Shown here piece after piece: positions 16,115 to 25,460 of a stretch of DNA of 64,000 nucleotides. The translations under genes and the position numbers were made by a program. The notes beneath the pieces are model-generated. The model did no database searches. It saw nothing but the letters and a program-made list of their open reading frames with translations, and had not been told where the DNA came from. Numbering within the stretch: position 1 is the stretch's first letter; every line of letters starts with the position of its first letter. This DNA comes from Mucilaginibacter sp. OK283 (GTDB taxonomy: Bacteria; Bacteroidota; Bacteroidia; Sphingobacteriales; Sphingobacteriaceae), in contig NZ_FODR01000004.1 of NCBI RefSeq assembly GCF_900110415.1, forward strand, positions 492,254 to 556,253, in the 5' to 3' direction.

Positions 16115-18322
16115 TTGAGAAAGACGTTTACAAACAAAGCATTGCCATTTGGTGTGGTGCTTGTAAGTTCGATAGTGATGGCTATGGGAAGCTACGCCCA
16201 AACTGTTACCATCCCGGTAGAAACACAAAATAATGCCCTGGTGCTGCAGACCGGAGGCGATAAAACCCTTAAAATGGTTTACTTCGGCAGCAAGCTGGGT
16301 AATGCCAAAGAGTACGAGCAGATAGGCAAAATGTACCGGCAGGCCGATGATTCGGGTGTGCTAACCGAAGCCTACATGGCATCGGGCTCGCAGAGCCTGG
16401 CCGAACCGGCAATAACCGTGACGCATACCGATGGTAATAAATCCCTCAACCTGGTTTATGTAAGCCACACCGTTACCAAAGTTGATGAAGATGTGAGCCT
16501 GCTGGCTGTTAACCTGAAAGATCCTGTTTACCCGTTTGAAGTAACACTATATTATAAAACCTATTTTAAAGAGGACGTTACCGAACAATGGTCAGTAATA
16601 AAACATAACGAAAAGGGCGAAGTAACCCTGAACAAATATGCATCGGCCAACCTTAATTTAAAAGGTAATGGCTTTTGGCTAAAACAGTATCACGGTAACT
16701 GGGCATTGGAGATGCAGCCAGAGGAAGCAAAGCTAACCCACGGCATTAAAACTATTGATAGTAAACTGGGCACCCGCGCCAATTTGTATGAGCCATCGAT
16801 GTTCATGGTATCTATGGATAAACCTGCTACCGAGGATGAGGGCAAAGTAATGTTAGGCGCGCTGGAATGGTCGGGTAATTTTAAAATCGACCTGGAGCTG
16901 GATGTATCAAATAACCTAAGGGTTATTGCCGGTATTAACAACGCAGCTGCCGAGTATCATCTCAAACCAACTCAGGAATTTACAACGCCGGCGTTTGTTT
17001 ATACTTACTCCGATCATGGTAAAGGAGATGCCAGCCGCAAGCTGCAACGCTGGGCACGCAAATATAAAATTGTTGACGGGCAGGGCGATAGACTTACCTT
17101 GCTGAACAACTGGGAGTCGACTTATTTTGATTTTAACGAAAGCAAACTGTTTGGTTTATTAAAAGATACAAAAAAATTAGGCGTCGATCTGTTTTTGTTG
17201 GACGATGGCTGGTTCGGCAATAAATTTCCACGTAATGGCGACCATGCGGGGTTAGGCGATTGGCAGGAAAATAAGCTTAAATTACCTAACGGGATCGGAT
17301 CGTTGGTAAAAGAGGCAACGGCTGATGGCGTAAAATTCGGCATCTGGATTGAGCCCGAAATGGTTAACCCCAAAAGTGAACTTTACAGTAAACATCCTGA
17401 TTGGGTGATAAAGCAACCAAACCGCCCCGAAAAGTATTTCCGTAACCAATTGGTGTTGGATCTTGCCAATCCTAACGTGCAGGATTTTGTATTTGGGATA
17501 GTGGATGACCTGTTTACCAAAAATCCAACCCTGGCTTATATTAAATGGGATTGCAACGCGGTGATCTATAACGCCTATTCTGCTTATCTTAAAAAAGACC
17601 AATCGCATTTGTATACCGACTATGTTTTCGGTTTGTACAAAGTATTGGAACGTGTTAGGGCAAAATATCCCAAAGTACCTTTAATGCTGTGCTCAGGCGG
17701 CGGTGGCCGTGTTGATTATGGTGCACTCAAATACTTTACCGAGTTTTGGCCAAGTGATAACACCGAACCCTTAGAAAGGGTGTTTATCCAATGGGAGTAC
17801 TCCTACTTTTACCCGGCTATGACCAGCTCAAACCACGTTACCGACTGGGGTAAACAACCTATAAAATTCCGCACGGACGTGGCTATGATGGGTAAGCTTG
17901 GGTTTGACATTGTAGTAAGCAAACTAAGTGAGCAAGACCTTACCTATGTGCATGACGCGCTTAAAAACTATGAATACCTGAAAGATGCCATCTGGCACGG
18001 CGATCAATATCGTTTGCAATCGCCGTGGGATAACGATGCCGCATCTATTATGTATGTTAATGAAAGCAAATCAAAAGCAGTGGTATTTAACTATTTGGTT
18101 AATAATCGTTACAATGCCGGAACAAAGGTGCCTATCCGCCTGAAAGGCCTCGATCCGCAAAAAAAATACCTGGTTAAAGAGATTAACCTTTATGCAGGCT
18201 CCAACTCATCCATCGAAAATAACCTGGTTTTAACAGGCGATTTCTTAATGACCGTAGGCATCAACCCCGATGTTAACAGCGGCAGAACAAGCGTCGTTTT
18301 GCAGCTTGAAGAAAGTAAGTAA
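16115..18322 (+). CDS. GH36 alpha-galactosidase
   Basis: A 735-residue secreted enzyme with full GH36 architecture: N-terminal supersandwich, central barrel and C-terminal sheet. Motifs are LFLLDDGWFGN, FGIWIEPEMVNP, the nucleophile in YIKWDCN (Asp479), CSGGGGRVDYG, and the acid/base in FWPSDNTEPLER (Asp548). The start is probably TTG at 16115 because no in-frame ATG gives a complete signal peptide (RKTFTNKALPFG, then a hydrophobic run ending GSYAQ). It is expected to release alpha-D-galactose from oligosaccharides in the periplasm. The stop is followed by a strong terminator, which closes the glycosidase transcript. Confidence 0.93.
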   Translation: MRKTFTNKALPFGVVLVSSIVMAMGSYAQTVTIPVETQNNALVLQTGGDKTLKMVYFGSKLGNAKEYEQIGKMYRQADDSGVLTEAYMASGSQSLAEPAITVTHTDGNKSLNLVYVSHTVTKVDEDVSLLAVNLKDPVYPFEVTLYYKTYFKEDVTEQWSVIKHNEKGEVTLNKYASANLNLKGNGFWLKQYHGNWALEMQPEEAKLTHGIKTIDSKLGTRANLYEPSMFMVSMDKPATEDEGKVMLGALEWSGNFKIDLELDVSNNLRVIAGINNAAAEYHLKPTQEFTTPAFVYTYSDHGKGDASRKLQRWARKYKIVDGQGDRLTLLNNWESTYFDFNESKLFGLLKDTKKLGVDLFLLDDGWFGNKFPRNGDHAGLGDWQENKLKLPNGIGSLVKEATADGVKFGIWIEPEMVNPKSELYSKHPDWVIKQPNRPEKYFRNQLVLDLANPNVQDFVFGIVDDLFTKNPTLAYIKWDCNAVIYNAYSAYLKKDQSHLYTDYVFGLYKVLERVRAKYPKVPLMLCSGGGGRVDYGALKYFTEFWPSDNTEPLERVFIQWEYSYFYPAMTSSNHVTDWGKQPIKFRTDVAMMGKLGFDIVVSKLSEQDLTYVHDALKNYEYLKDAIWHGDQYRLQSPWDNDAASIMYVNESKSKAVVFNYLVNNRYNAGTKVPIRLKGLDPQKKYLVKEINLYAGSNSSIENNLVLTGDFLMTVGINPDVNSGRTSVVLQLEESK

Positions 18323-18338
18323 CAAGGATGTTATGTAA

Positions 18339-18384
18339 CAAGGCTGCAACAGTTTAAAATAAACCGTTGCGGCCTTGTATTTTT
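18339..18384 (+). terminator. Rho-independent terminator after the GH36 gene
   Basis: A 17-bp nearly perfect stem, CAAGGCTGCAACAGTTT (18339-18355) with AAACCGTTGCGGCCTTG (18361-18377), two G-T or mismatched positions and a 5-nt loop, followed by TATTTTT. It lies 17 nt after the stop. Confidence 0.88.
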
Positions 18385-18514
18385 AGCCAGATTAATTCCT
18401 GTCAACTTTACAAGTTTTAAATTGATAGCCTCAAGTTATAAGCCAGCTTGCTACTTATAATTTCTGGCTCAGGACTTTTAACTCAGGGCTTAACCCAGCT
18501 ACATCCGCCTTACC

Positions 18515-21322
18515 ATGAAAAAAACTTTACTCTGTTTATTTATACTGATGTTTGCCGCCATGGGCTATGCCCAAAACCGCCGTGGAGGTGGCAATGGAAA
18601 TGGAAACAATGGCGCCGGCAACTTCGGGAAGCAACGTGGTACCAAAGATCAAAAAGGTCCTTTACCTTTCAGGGAAGTTTATGGGGTAGTGAAGGATACT
18701 GCAAATAAAAAACTGGAAGGGGCAACCATTAAACTGGTATCGGCTACAGACAGCATGGTTACCAGCACCGGCCCGACAGGTAAGTTCAGGTTTGGGAAGG
18801 TTAAATCGGCTACTTTTGTTATCACTGTTACCAGCGTGGGGTTCCAAACGGTTGTCCGCAAGATGCTGAATAACGACGAATCGCGCAGTTTAGAACTTGA
18901 TGCTTTTGTTTTGAAGCCGCAGCAACACATGCTGGGCGAAGTAGTGATAAATGGCGAGCCAAGTGTTACTTACAAAACCGATACGGTTGAGTATCGTGCC
19001 AGCGACTATAAAGTACGCCCGAACGCTACTGTTGACGAACTGATTAAAAAAATGGAGGGCGTAGAAGTTGCCAAAGACGGAACGGTTACCCACCAGGGCC
19101 AGGCCGTAGTAAAGGCCCGGCTGAATGGTAAAGATTATATTGGGGGAGATGTTGCCCAGGCAATTAAAAATTTGCCTGCCGATATAGTTGATAAAGTACA
19201 GATAATTGACGACTACGGCGACCAGGCGGCCCGTACCGGCATCAAAGATGGCGACCCGCAAAAAGTGTTGAATATTACCACAAGGGCCGATAGATCGGTA
19301 GGTAATGTTGGTCGATTAAGCGCGGGTGTAGGCAGTGACGACCGTTATGATAACCGCCTGTTTTTTCAGAGGATAAACGGCAACGAGCAGATAGGGGTGA
19401 TAGGCAGTTTTGTAAACACCGTAAATGGTGTTTCGGGCGGAACCGGTGGCGGCAGTGGCGGTACTACCAAAACAGGTGGGCCTAATATCAGTTACCGGAG
19501 TTATCTTACCAAAAAAATCCAAATAAATACCAGCTACAACTATAATTTTCGGGATGTTAATTCAATTAACCATAGCGATGGTCAACAGTTTAGCACATTG
19601 GGTACCACTAATTTTATCAGGAATTCCAATTCGCAAAACAATAACAAAACTCATAACGTAAACCTGGAATTGGAGTATAATATAGATAGCGCTGATTACC
19701 TGAAAGTGACACCCAGTTTTAGCTACTCGGGTGTAAATTCAACAAACACATCTCAAAGTTTTAAAACCGGTCTCATTCACCAGGATATTTTAGGATTAAC
19801 CGGTAGCAATAATACCGTGCCCACCTGGGGGGCTATTGTATTTTATCAGCATTTGTTTAAAAAACCAAAGCGCAACCTATCGCTGCAGGTAAGCTACAAC
19901 CGGGCGGATAATGAAACAGTTAACGAGCAGGATAATAACATCATCTACTACCAGGATTCTACTAATCATGTTTTAAAAGATTCACTGGTGAACCGCCACA
20001 TCAGCCGCAGTAACCTGAGTAAAAACTTCAGGACGAGCTTTACCTATGTTGAGCCGCTCACCGATGTGTCGCAACTGGAGTTTAACGCGCAGGTTAATTC
20101 GCGCAGCTATGATAACCAGGCCTATACCTATAACATAGATTCGTTAGGCAGGCGTAATTTGGTTGACTCTCTGAGCAATGTTTTTAAATATTCGTTTACC
20201 GAAACCCGGCTGGCCCTTAATTACCGTATCAATCAAAAAAAATATAATATTTCGTTAGGTGTTACCGGTGTGCCAACCGTTTTAGACGGTACAAAAATAA
20301 CCGGCGGAGTGGTAAGTACGCATCGCACTAATTTTAACCTGATCCCGATAGCGCGTTTTCAGTACGTATGGTCAAAGCAGGAGCGTTTCTCGGTTAACTA
20401 TTCTGGCAGCCCGCAAGAGCCTTCATTTAACCAGATTCAGCCTGTGCGCGATGAGTCTAATCCGCAAAACCCGGTTGTGGGTAACCCCGATTTGAAACCA
20501 TCATTCAGGAATTCCATCAATTTGCAATACAATAACTACATAGTCGATTCAAAGTTCAATGTATCTGCCAACGCCAACGTGAGCTTTATTAAAAACCAAA
20601 TTGTTACCAATACAGTGCAGATAGCCGATACTCTTGGCGCTTTGAAAAACGAAACACACTATATTAACTTAAATGGCAGCTATACAATAGGCGGGAACTA
20701 CAATATTTCGAAACAACTGGACAATAGGAAATATAACCTGTCGCTTAACGGCACCATCAATTACGGCCATGGTGTGTCAATGAGTAACAACGTTCAAAAC
20801 TTTACCACTACCTGGCATTTTAACGAACGTTTAGGCCCACAAATAAACCCAAGCGAATCGGTAGAAATTAACCCGTACGTTTCCTATGACGTGGCAAAAT
20901 CATATTTCACGCTGCCGCACTCGGTAAATACCAATATCAGTACAACGGCTTTAGCCATTGATGGTAAATTTTATTTCCTTACCGGCCGTACTGCTACCTT
21001 TGGCTACAGTGCCAATAAAAATTTTGTAAAAGGGATATCGCAAAACCTTACCCGTAATCCTTTGGTCATTAACGCCTACATTGAACAGCAGTTTTTTAAG
21101 CGCCGCAACCTTACGCTCACATTCCAGGTATTTGATATATTAAAGCAAAACAACTTTGTTAACCAGGTAACTACCGAAAACTCGGTAACCAACACCCTCA
21201 GTAACGCCCAAAGCCGCTACTTCATGTTCAGCGCCAAGCTAAACCTGCAAAAATGGACGGGCTCGCCAATGCGTCACGGGCAACGGATGAAAAGGAGAGG
21301 GGACGGAAGTTTTATTGAATAA
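18515..21322 (+). CDS. Outer-membrane beta-barrel protein with N-terminal carboxypeptidase-regulatory-like domain
   Basis: A 935-residue TonB-receptor-like protein of the OMP_b-brl type, not a classical SusC. A signal peptide (ending GYAQN) precedes a Gly/Asn/Arg-rich linker (RRGGGNGNGNNGAGN). A carboxypeptidase-D-regulatory-like beta-sandwich follows (about residues 52-135, GVVKDTANKKLEGATIKL). A plug-like part (GEVVINGEPSVTYKTDTVEY to about residue 255, including TVDELIKKMEGVEV and LPADIVDKVQIIDDYG) leads into a long barrel rich in aromatic and Asn residues. No SusD gene is beside it. Such proteins are widespread in Bacteroidota and mostly uncharacterised. It may import a ligand or have an unrelated role, since a terminator separates it from the glycosidases upstream. 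Confidence 0.85.
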   Translation: MKKTLLCLFILMFAAMGYAQNRRGGGNGNGNNGAGNFGKQRGTKDQKGPLPFREVYGVVKDTANKKLEGATIKLVSATDSMVTSTGPTGKFRFGKVKSATFVITVTSVGFQTVVRKMLNNDESRSLELDAFVLKPQQHMLGEVVINGEPSVTYKTDTVEYRASDYKVRPNATVDELIKKMEGVEVAKDGTVTHQGQAVVKARLNGKDYIGGDVAQAIKNLPADIVDKVQIIDDYGDQAARTGIKDGDPQKVLNITTRADRSVGNVGRLSAGVGSDDRYDNRLFFQRINGNEQIGVIGSFVNTVNGVSGGTGGGSGGTTKTGGPNISYRSYLTKKIQINTSYNYNFRDVNSINHSDGQQFSTLGTTNFIRNSNSQNNNKTHNVNLELEYNIDSADYLKVTPSFSYSGVNSTNTSQSFKTGLIHQDILGLTGSNNTVPTWGAIVFYQHLFKKPKRNLSLQVSYNRADNETVNEQDNNIIYYQDSTNHVLKDSLVNRHISRSNLSKNFRTSFTYVEPLTDVSQLEFNAQVNSRSYDNQAYTYNIDSLGRRNLVDSLSNVFKYSFTETRLALNYRINQKKYNISLGVTGVPTVLDGTKITGGVVSTHRTNFNLIPIARFQYVWSKQERFSVNYSGSPQEPSFNQIQPVRDESNPQNPVVGNPDLKPSFRNSINLQYNNYIVDSKFNVSANANVSFIKNQIVTNTVQIADTLGALKNETHYINLNGSYTIGGNYNISKQLDNRKYNLSLNGTINYGHGVSMSNNVQNFTTTWHFNERLGPQINPSESVEINPYVSYDVAKSYFTLPHSVNTNISTTALAIDGKFYFLTGRTATFGYSANKNFVKGISQNLTRNPLVINAYIEQQFFKRRNLTLTFQVFDILKQNNFVNQVTTENSVTNTLSNAQSRYFMFSAKLNLQKWTGSPMRHGQRMKRRGDGSFIE

Positions 21323-21463
21323 TATAAACCTCTTTCAATTATATCGTCGGTTTCTTTGTAGATCAAATGAATACATTAGCAAATTTGGCAGCCAAAAAAC
21401 TAAAAAATTGACCGGTGATTTTTCTGCAACCCAATGCTAATATCATACAATAGTCTGAAAAAA

Positions 21464-21500
21464 TGTTACAGTAAATGATACAGCCACAATGCTACATTTG
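21464..21500 (+). promoter_or_regulatory. Promoter of the symporter-aldolase pair with TGnTACA direct repeats
   Basis: TACATTTG at 21493-21500 matches the TAnnTTTG -7 consensus and is 55 nt before the symporter ATG. Overlapping and upstream of it are three direct copies of TGnTACA: TGTTACA (21464), TGATACA (21476) and TGCTACA (21490). Direct half-sites next to a promoter suit AraC-family activators, and such a regulator is encoded three genes away. The repeats are seen; regulator binding is inference. Confidence 0.45.
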
Positions 21501-21554
21501 TTAATACAATTTTAAACCATAATATAAACTTTTACCGTTCAACCCGTTCCAAAC

Positions 21555-23111
21555 ATGAAAATGTTACCCGTGGTCGATTTTGCCGTTATAGGTATTTACC
21601 TTATTGCCATGGTATTAATCGGCTTTTATTTTTCGCGGAAGAATAAGAATGCCGAGCAATTTACCACCGGCTCGGGTTTGATACCGGGCTGGGCTATAGG
21701 GCTATCCATATATGCCACATTTTTAAGCAGTAACACTTTTTTGGGCGTGCCGGGTAAAGCCTATGGCGGTAACTGGAGCGCTTTTGTATTCAGCCTGTCT
21801 ATGCCCCTGGCGGCGTGGATAGCGGTTAAATATTTTATACCTTTTTACCGTAACAGCGGCGAAGTATCAGCCTATACCCATTTCGAAAAACGTTTTGGGG
21901 CATGGGCGCGCACTTATGCGGTTATTTGTTTTTTACTTACACAGCTGGCGCGTATGGGCTCGGTGTTTTTTGGTATTGCATTAAGCCTGCAGGCGCTTAC
22001 CGGGGTGTCTATGAAACTGATAATGCTTGTTATGGGTATTGCTATTATCATCTACACAGTATCGGGTGGTATAAAAGCGGTTATCTGGACGGAGGTAGTA
22101 CAAGCCATTGTAAAAACACTGGGAGCAGTGCTTATTATTTACCTGGTGGTAACCAATGTGTCAGGCGGTTTTGCCCAAATACTGTCCATAGGTAAAACAG
22201 CCGATAAGTTTAGCCTGGGCAGTTTCTCGTTAAATTTTACACAGCCCACGTTTTGGGTAATATTGTTTTACGGTTTTTTTATAAACCTTAACAATTTTGG
22301 GATGGACCAAAATTATATACAACGGTATCATGCGGCAAAATCAACCAGGCAGGCAGCAAAATCGGTGTGGCTTTGTGTGCTGATATATATCCCGGCATCG
22401 TTTCTTTTTTTTGCGATAGGATCCTGCCTGTATGCCTACTATAGCCAGCATCCCGGTTTACTTTTGAGTATAAAGCACCAGGTAGCTGCGGAACGGCTTC
22501 CGTTAACGGCTACCCCCGGCCAGGTAAACGCCCTGATGGCCACATTAACGCCTGCCGATTATGGCGATAAAATTATGCCTCATTTTATGGTAACCCGTAT
22601 TCCAACAGGGTTGGTGGGTGTTATTGTTGCCGCAATCTTGTCGGCCGCAATGAGCACCATTAGTTCGGGTATGAATGCATCGGCTACTGTTTTTGCAGTT
22701 GATATTTATAAACGGTATTTTAAACCGAAACTTAACAGCAAGCAGACACTTTTTTTATTACATATTGGCACCGTAGTATTCGGTTTTGCCGGTATGGGCG
22801 TGGGCATAGCTATGATAGGGGCAAAAAGTATTCTTGATTTATGGTGGCAACTTTCGGGCATATTTGCCGCGGGCATGCTGGGGTTGTTTTTATTGGGCAT
22901 CATCAGCAGGCAAACCAGCAATCACGAGGCAATTATAGCTACCATTATAGGTGTTATAGTTATCATTTGGCTTACATTCCCGGCCATTATTCCAGATCAG
23001 TACGCATCGCTTCGTAGTACTTTCAATACAAATATGATTATTGTGTTGGGTACGCTCGCTATTTTCCTTACGGGCATACTTTTAACAAAAGCAAGGCGGC
23101 AAACGGTTTAA
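21555..23111 (+). CDS. Sodium:solute symporter (SSS family)
   Basis: A 518-residue inner-membrane transporter with about 13 hydrophobic helices. It starts with VDFAVIGIYLIAMVLIGFYF, then the family pattern SIYATFLSSNTFLGVPGKAY in helix 2 and SAAMSTISSGMNASATVFAVD in the sodium-site region near helix 9. Members use the sodium gradient to import sugars, sialic acids, amino acids or carboxylates. The neighbour 30 nt downstream encodes an aldolase of the NanA/DapA superfamily, so the cargo may be a keto-deoxy sugar acid or a similar compound cleaved by that aldolase. This is inferred from gene order only. It has its own probable promoter. Confidence 0.92.
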   Translation: MKMLPVVDFAVIGIYLIAMVLIGFYFSRKNKNAEQFTTGSGLIPGWAIGLSIYATFLSSNTFLGVPGKAYGGNWSAFVFSLSMPLAAWIAVKYFIPFYRNSGEVSAYTHFEKRFGAWARTYAVICFLLTQLARMGSVFFGIALSLQALTGVSMKLIMLVMGIAIIIYTVSGGIKAVIWTEVVQAIVKTLGAVLIIYLVVTNVSGGFAQILSIGKTADKFSLGSFSLNFTQPTFWVILFYGFFINLNNFGMDQNYIQRYHAAKSTRQAAKSVWLCVLIYIPASFLFFAIGSCLYAYYSQHPGLLLSIKHQVAAERLPLTATPGQVNALMATLTPADYGDKIMPHFMVTRIPTGLVGVIVAAILSAAMSTISSGMNASATVFAVDIYKRYFKPKLNSKQTLFLLHIGTVVFGFAGMGVGIAMIGAKSILDLWWQLSGIFAAGMLGLFLLGIISRQTSNHEAIIATIIGVIVIIWLTFPAIIPDQYASLRSTFNTNMIIVLGTLAIFLTGILLTKARRQTV

Positions 23112-23141
23112 TTCCTCATTTAAATTTAATTCAGAAAACAA

Positions 23142-24068
23142 ATGGAACAGGCAAAAAAAGGGTTTATACCGGTAATGTTAACGCCCTTTAAAAGCGACGG
23201 AGGTATAGATTATGATGCACTTACGCAACTCACAGAGATGTATTTGCAGGCGGGTGCCGCAGGGGTATTTGCCAATTGCCTATCCAGCGAGATGTTTGAA
23301 CTTAAGGAGGATGAGCGGCTGCAACTTATTAATCACGTTATAAAAGTAGTGAATGGCGCTGTGCCCATAGTAGCCACAGGTACCTTTGGCGGCACCGTTA
23401 CGCATCAAGCCGATTTTATAAAAAAAGTACATGATACAGGTACAACAGCGGTAATTGCCATTACAAGTTTACTGGCTGATGTTAACGAGGCAGATGAAGT
23501 TTTGAACGACCGGGTATTTGACTTGTTTAACCAAACTGCAGGCATCCCACTGGGTTTTTACGAATGCCCGGTGCCTTACAAAAGGCTGTTATTACCACAG
23601 CAGCTTACTGATTTTGTTGCTACCGGCAGGGTAATTTACCATAAAGATACCTGTCTTGATATCGGCCAGGTAAAGCAAAAATTGGCTGCCCAGGCCGTAA
23701 ACCCGGCCTTTGGTTTATACGATGCATATATGGGGCACGCCGTTGAAACTTTAAAAGCAGGTTCGGCCGGCCTGTCATGTATCCAGGGGAATTTTTTTCC
23801 TGAGCTAATTGTATGGTTGTGTAATAATTATGCCAATGAGGCTTTGCAGCACGCGGTAAACATGGTACAAGAGTTTTTAACAGATAATATGGTTGTGATG
23901 CATAATGTATACCCGGTTATAGCTAAATATTATTTAACCAGGCGCGGATTAAAAATTTCGACAGTTACAAGGCGCAACGTGGGGCAATTTTCGGCTTCGG
24001 TGCGTAACCAGATGGAAGATTTGTATAGCAGTTATACTTTACTGCAAAATAATATCGGTATTTGGTAA
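23142..24068 (+). CDS. DapA/NanA-superfamily class I aldolase or dehydratase
   Basis: A 308-residue cytoplasmic (beta/alpha)8 protein starting GFIPVMLTPFKSDGGIDYDAL, the canonical opening of the family. The Schiff-base lysine is present in YHKDTCLD (Lys168) and the conserved tyrosine in GFYECPVP (Tyr140). The usual Gly-Thr-Thr-Gly motif is altered to FANCLSSEMFEL, so it is neither standard DapA nor clearly NanA. The superfamily includes N-acetylneuraminate lyase, 2-keto-3-deoxy-sugar-acid aldolases and dehydratases. Pairing with a symporter indicates catabolism of an imported acid. Rhamnogalacturonan-II contains the keto-deoxy sugars Kdo and Dha, which makes them tempting but unproven substrates. 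Confidence 0.88.
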   Translation: MEQAKKGFIPVMLTPFKSDGGIDYDALTQLTEMYLQAGAAGVFANCLSSEMFELKEDERLQLINHVIKVVNGAVPIVATGTFGGTVTHQADFIKKVHDTGTTAVIAITSLLADVNEADEVLNDRVFDLFNQTAGIPLGFYECPVPYKRLLLPQQLTDFVATGRVIYHKDTCLDIGQVKQKLAAQAVNPAFGLYDAYMGHAVETLKAGSAGLSCIQGNFFPELIVWLCNNYANEALQHAVNMVQEFLTDNMVVMHNVYPVIAKYYLTRRGLKISTVTRRNVGQFSASVRNQMEDLYSSYTLLQNNIGIW

Positions 24069-24127
24069 GAGCTAAAAGCAGAATAGCTAAAAGCCGACTT
24101 GTTAATTATAATATATAAATCAATTAG

Positions 24128-25018
24128 CTAGGCCACAGCAGCCTTTTGTCCTTTAATATATCGCCTCTTGTACTCCAGCGGGGTCATGTTGGTAACCCGT
24201 TTAAAATGCCGGTAAAAATTTGAAATATTATTGTAGCCGCACTCAAAACATAGTACCTCGGTAGGCAGCTTATCCTCAATTAAAAACCGGCAGGCGTGGC
24301 TGATCCTTATCTCCGTTAAAAAATCAAAATACGTTTTCTTGGTCATCAGCTTAAAATACCTGCAAAACGAGGTAACGCTTAAATTACCTATAGCTGCTAT
24401 TTTTTCGAGGCTGATTTCCTGTTTATAGTTGGCAAGTGTGTATGAGCACACTTTATTCAGCCGGATGGTATCCGATTCGTTTGACTGGTGAAATTCGCTG
24501 TGTGAGAGAATGATCGGGGCAAACTCTTCAGTTTCGGCCAGTATTTTCAAAATAGATAGCAACACAATGATGCGTTCGAGGTTGGTTGCCTCAACCGCCT
24601 GGCGCATTAACCCAGCCAGCTTTTCCCTGGCTTCGCCTTTTATCACCATGCCGCTTTTAGCCTTTTCAAATAGTTTTGGCAGTAGGTAAGTTTCGGGCAA
24701 ATTCAATAAATATTTGCCCAAACAATCCGGTAAAAAGTGAATTACAATAACCTCTACGTTCAAGCCAGAATCGGGTAAAAAGTATTCGTCCTTGCAGCGC
24801 CAGCAGTGGGGTAGGGCCTCGCCAAGTAAGGTGATCTCGCCGGGCGAAAAATTGCTGATATTATCACCAATAAAACGCACACCTTCGCCTTTAATTACGT
24901 AATGCAACTCCAGTTCGGGATGATAATGCCAGATACCCCGGAAGGTTGGCAAAATATCATGCCTAATGCTAAAAGAGTTCTGTGGTTTTACAGCAACCTT
25001 AAGGAAATGAGGCTTCAT
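24128..25018 (-). CDS. AraC-family transcriptional regulator with N-terminal cupin domain
   Basis: A 296-residue protein. The N-terminal part is a cupin-type sensor (GIWHYHPELELHYVIKGEG at about residues 29-47, then GDNISNFSPGEITLLGEALPH). The C-terminal hundred residues hold the double helix-turn-helix of the AraC/XylS family (LEKIAAIGNLSVTSFCRYFK and VLCFECGYNNISNFYRHFKR). The arrangement resembles RhaS/RhaR-type sugar-responsive activators. The gene converges on the aldolase gene (59-nt gap) and diverges from the DUF3826-SusCD locus across a 442-nt AT-rich region. It is the only transcription factor seen near the locus; no hybrid two-component system or ECF sigma/anti-sigma pair is present in the window. 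Confidence 0.93.
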   Translation of the reverse strand: MKPHFLKVAVKPQNSFSIRHDILPTFRGIWHYHPELELHYVIKGEGVRFIGDNISNFSPGEITLLGEALPHCWRCKDEYFLPDSGLNVEVIVIHFLPDCLGKYLLNLPETYLLPKLFEKAKSGMVIKGEAREKLAGLMRQAVEATNLERIIVLLSILKILAETEEFAPIILSHSEFHQSNESDTIRLNKVCSYTLANYKQEISLEKIAAIGNLSVTSFCRYFKLMTKKTYFDFLTEIRISHACRFLIEDKLPTEVLCFECGYNNISNFYRHFKRVTNMTPLEYKRRYIKGQKAAVA

Positions 25019-25460
25019 TTTAAAAAATCAATATACTGGTTATAAAATAAACAGTTTGAACACTGCTTTCTATATGGCTTACAATATTTAAAATTATAAA
25101 AATTAAGGCAAAAGATGTTTATAAAATGGTAACAATTTTTTGACGTTTGTTACATCAGCTGTGAAATTAAGGTTATGATAGGATCGTACAATAAATTGAT
25201 AAATACAGGTAGAAATTGCACCCCCTAATATTTGATATTTGTTTAAGCATCCTGTAAAACAGTTTGCTGCAGCCAAATATATAAACCAATAAAGGTAGTC
25301 AACATATAGTTTTTAAATAAGGTATTAGTAATAAATATCAATTTGTTTTATTGTTGTAAATACGATCAAATTAACTGAAAAATATATAGTAATATTTATT
25401 AATAAATTGATTGTCAATATTTTATATGAAGTTCAAATTTTAATTTCTAATTAGGTAGAA
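25019..25460. other. AT-rich divergent regulatory region, no gene
   Basis: 442 nt between the divergent AraC regulator and the first gene of the pectin locus. It is very AT-rich and without a credible reading frame. It must hold the promoters for both directions. No exact TAnnTTTG match was found on the plus strand; CTAATATTTGATATTTG near 25227-25242 is the nearest degenerate form. The length leaves room for activator sites or a long leader on the 38-kb operon. Confidence 0.6.
25126..25155. promoter_or_regulatory. Candidate operator: GTAACA/TGTTAC inverted repeat
   Basis: ATGGTAACAA (25126-25135) is mirrored, apart from one extra base, by TTGTTACAT (25147-25155) across an 11-nt T-rich spacer. 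The right half contains TGTTACA, the same heptamer as the first direct repeat at the symporter promoter (21464). It lies about 110 nt upstream of the AraC start and 300 nt before the locus start. The sequence is seen; function as a regulator site is speculative. Confidence 0.3.

Noticed and set aside
16115..18322. Possible frameshift at the GH36 start, because no ATG is near
   Set aside because: TTG at 16115 gives a complete signal peptide and no interrupted coding was seen upstream, so an alternative start codon is the simpler reading.
18448..18708. Plus-strand frame of 86 codons before and across the outer-membrane barrel gene
   Set aside because: It overlaps the true start in another frame, and its composition (Trp/Arg-rich from the Gly-rich linker) shows it is a shadow.
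25019..25460. Riboswitch or small RNA in the AT-rich gap before the locus
   Set aside because: No conserved riboswitch core, stable GC stem or terminator was recognised; only a weak inverted repeat could be supported.
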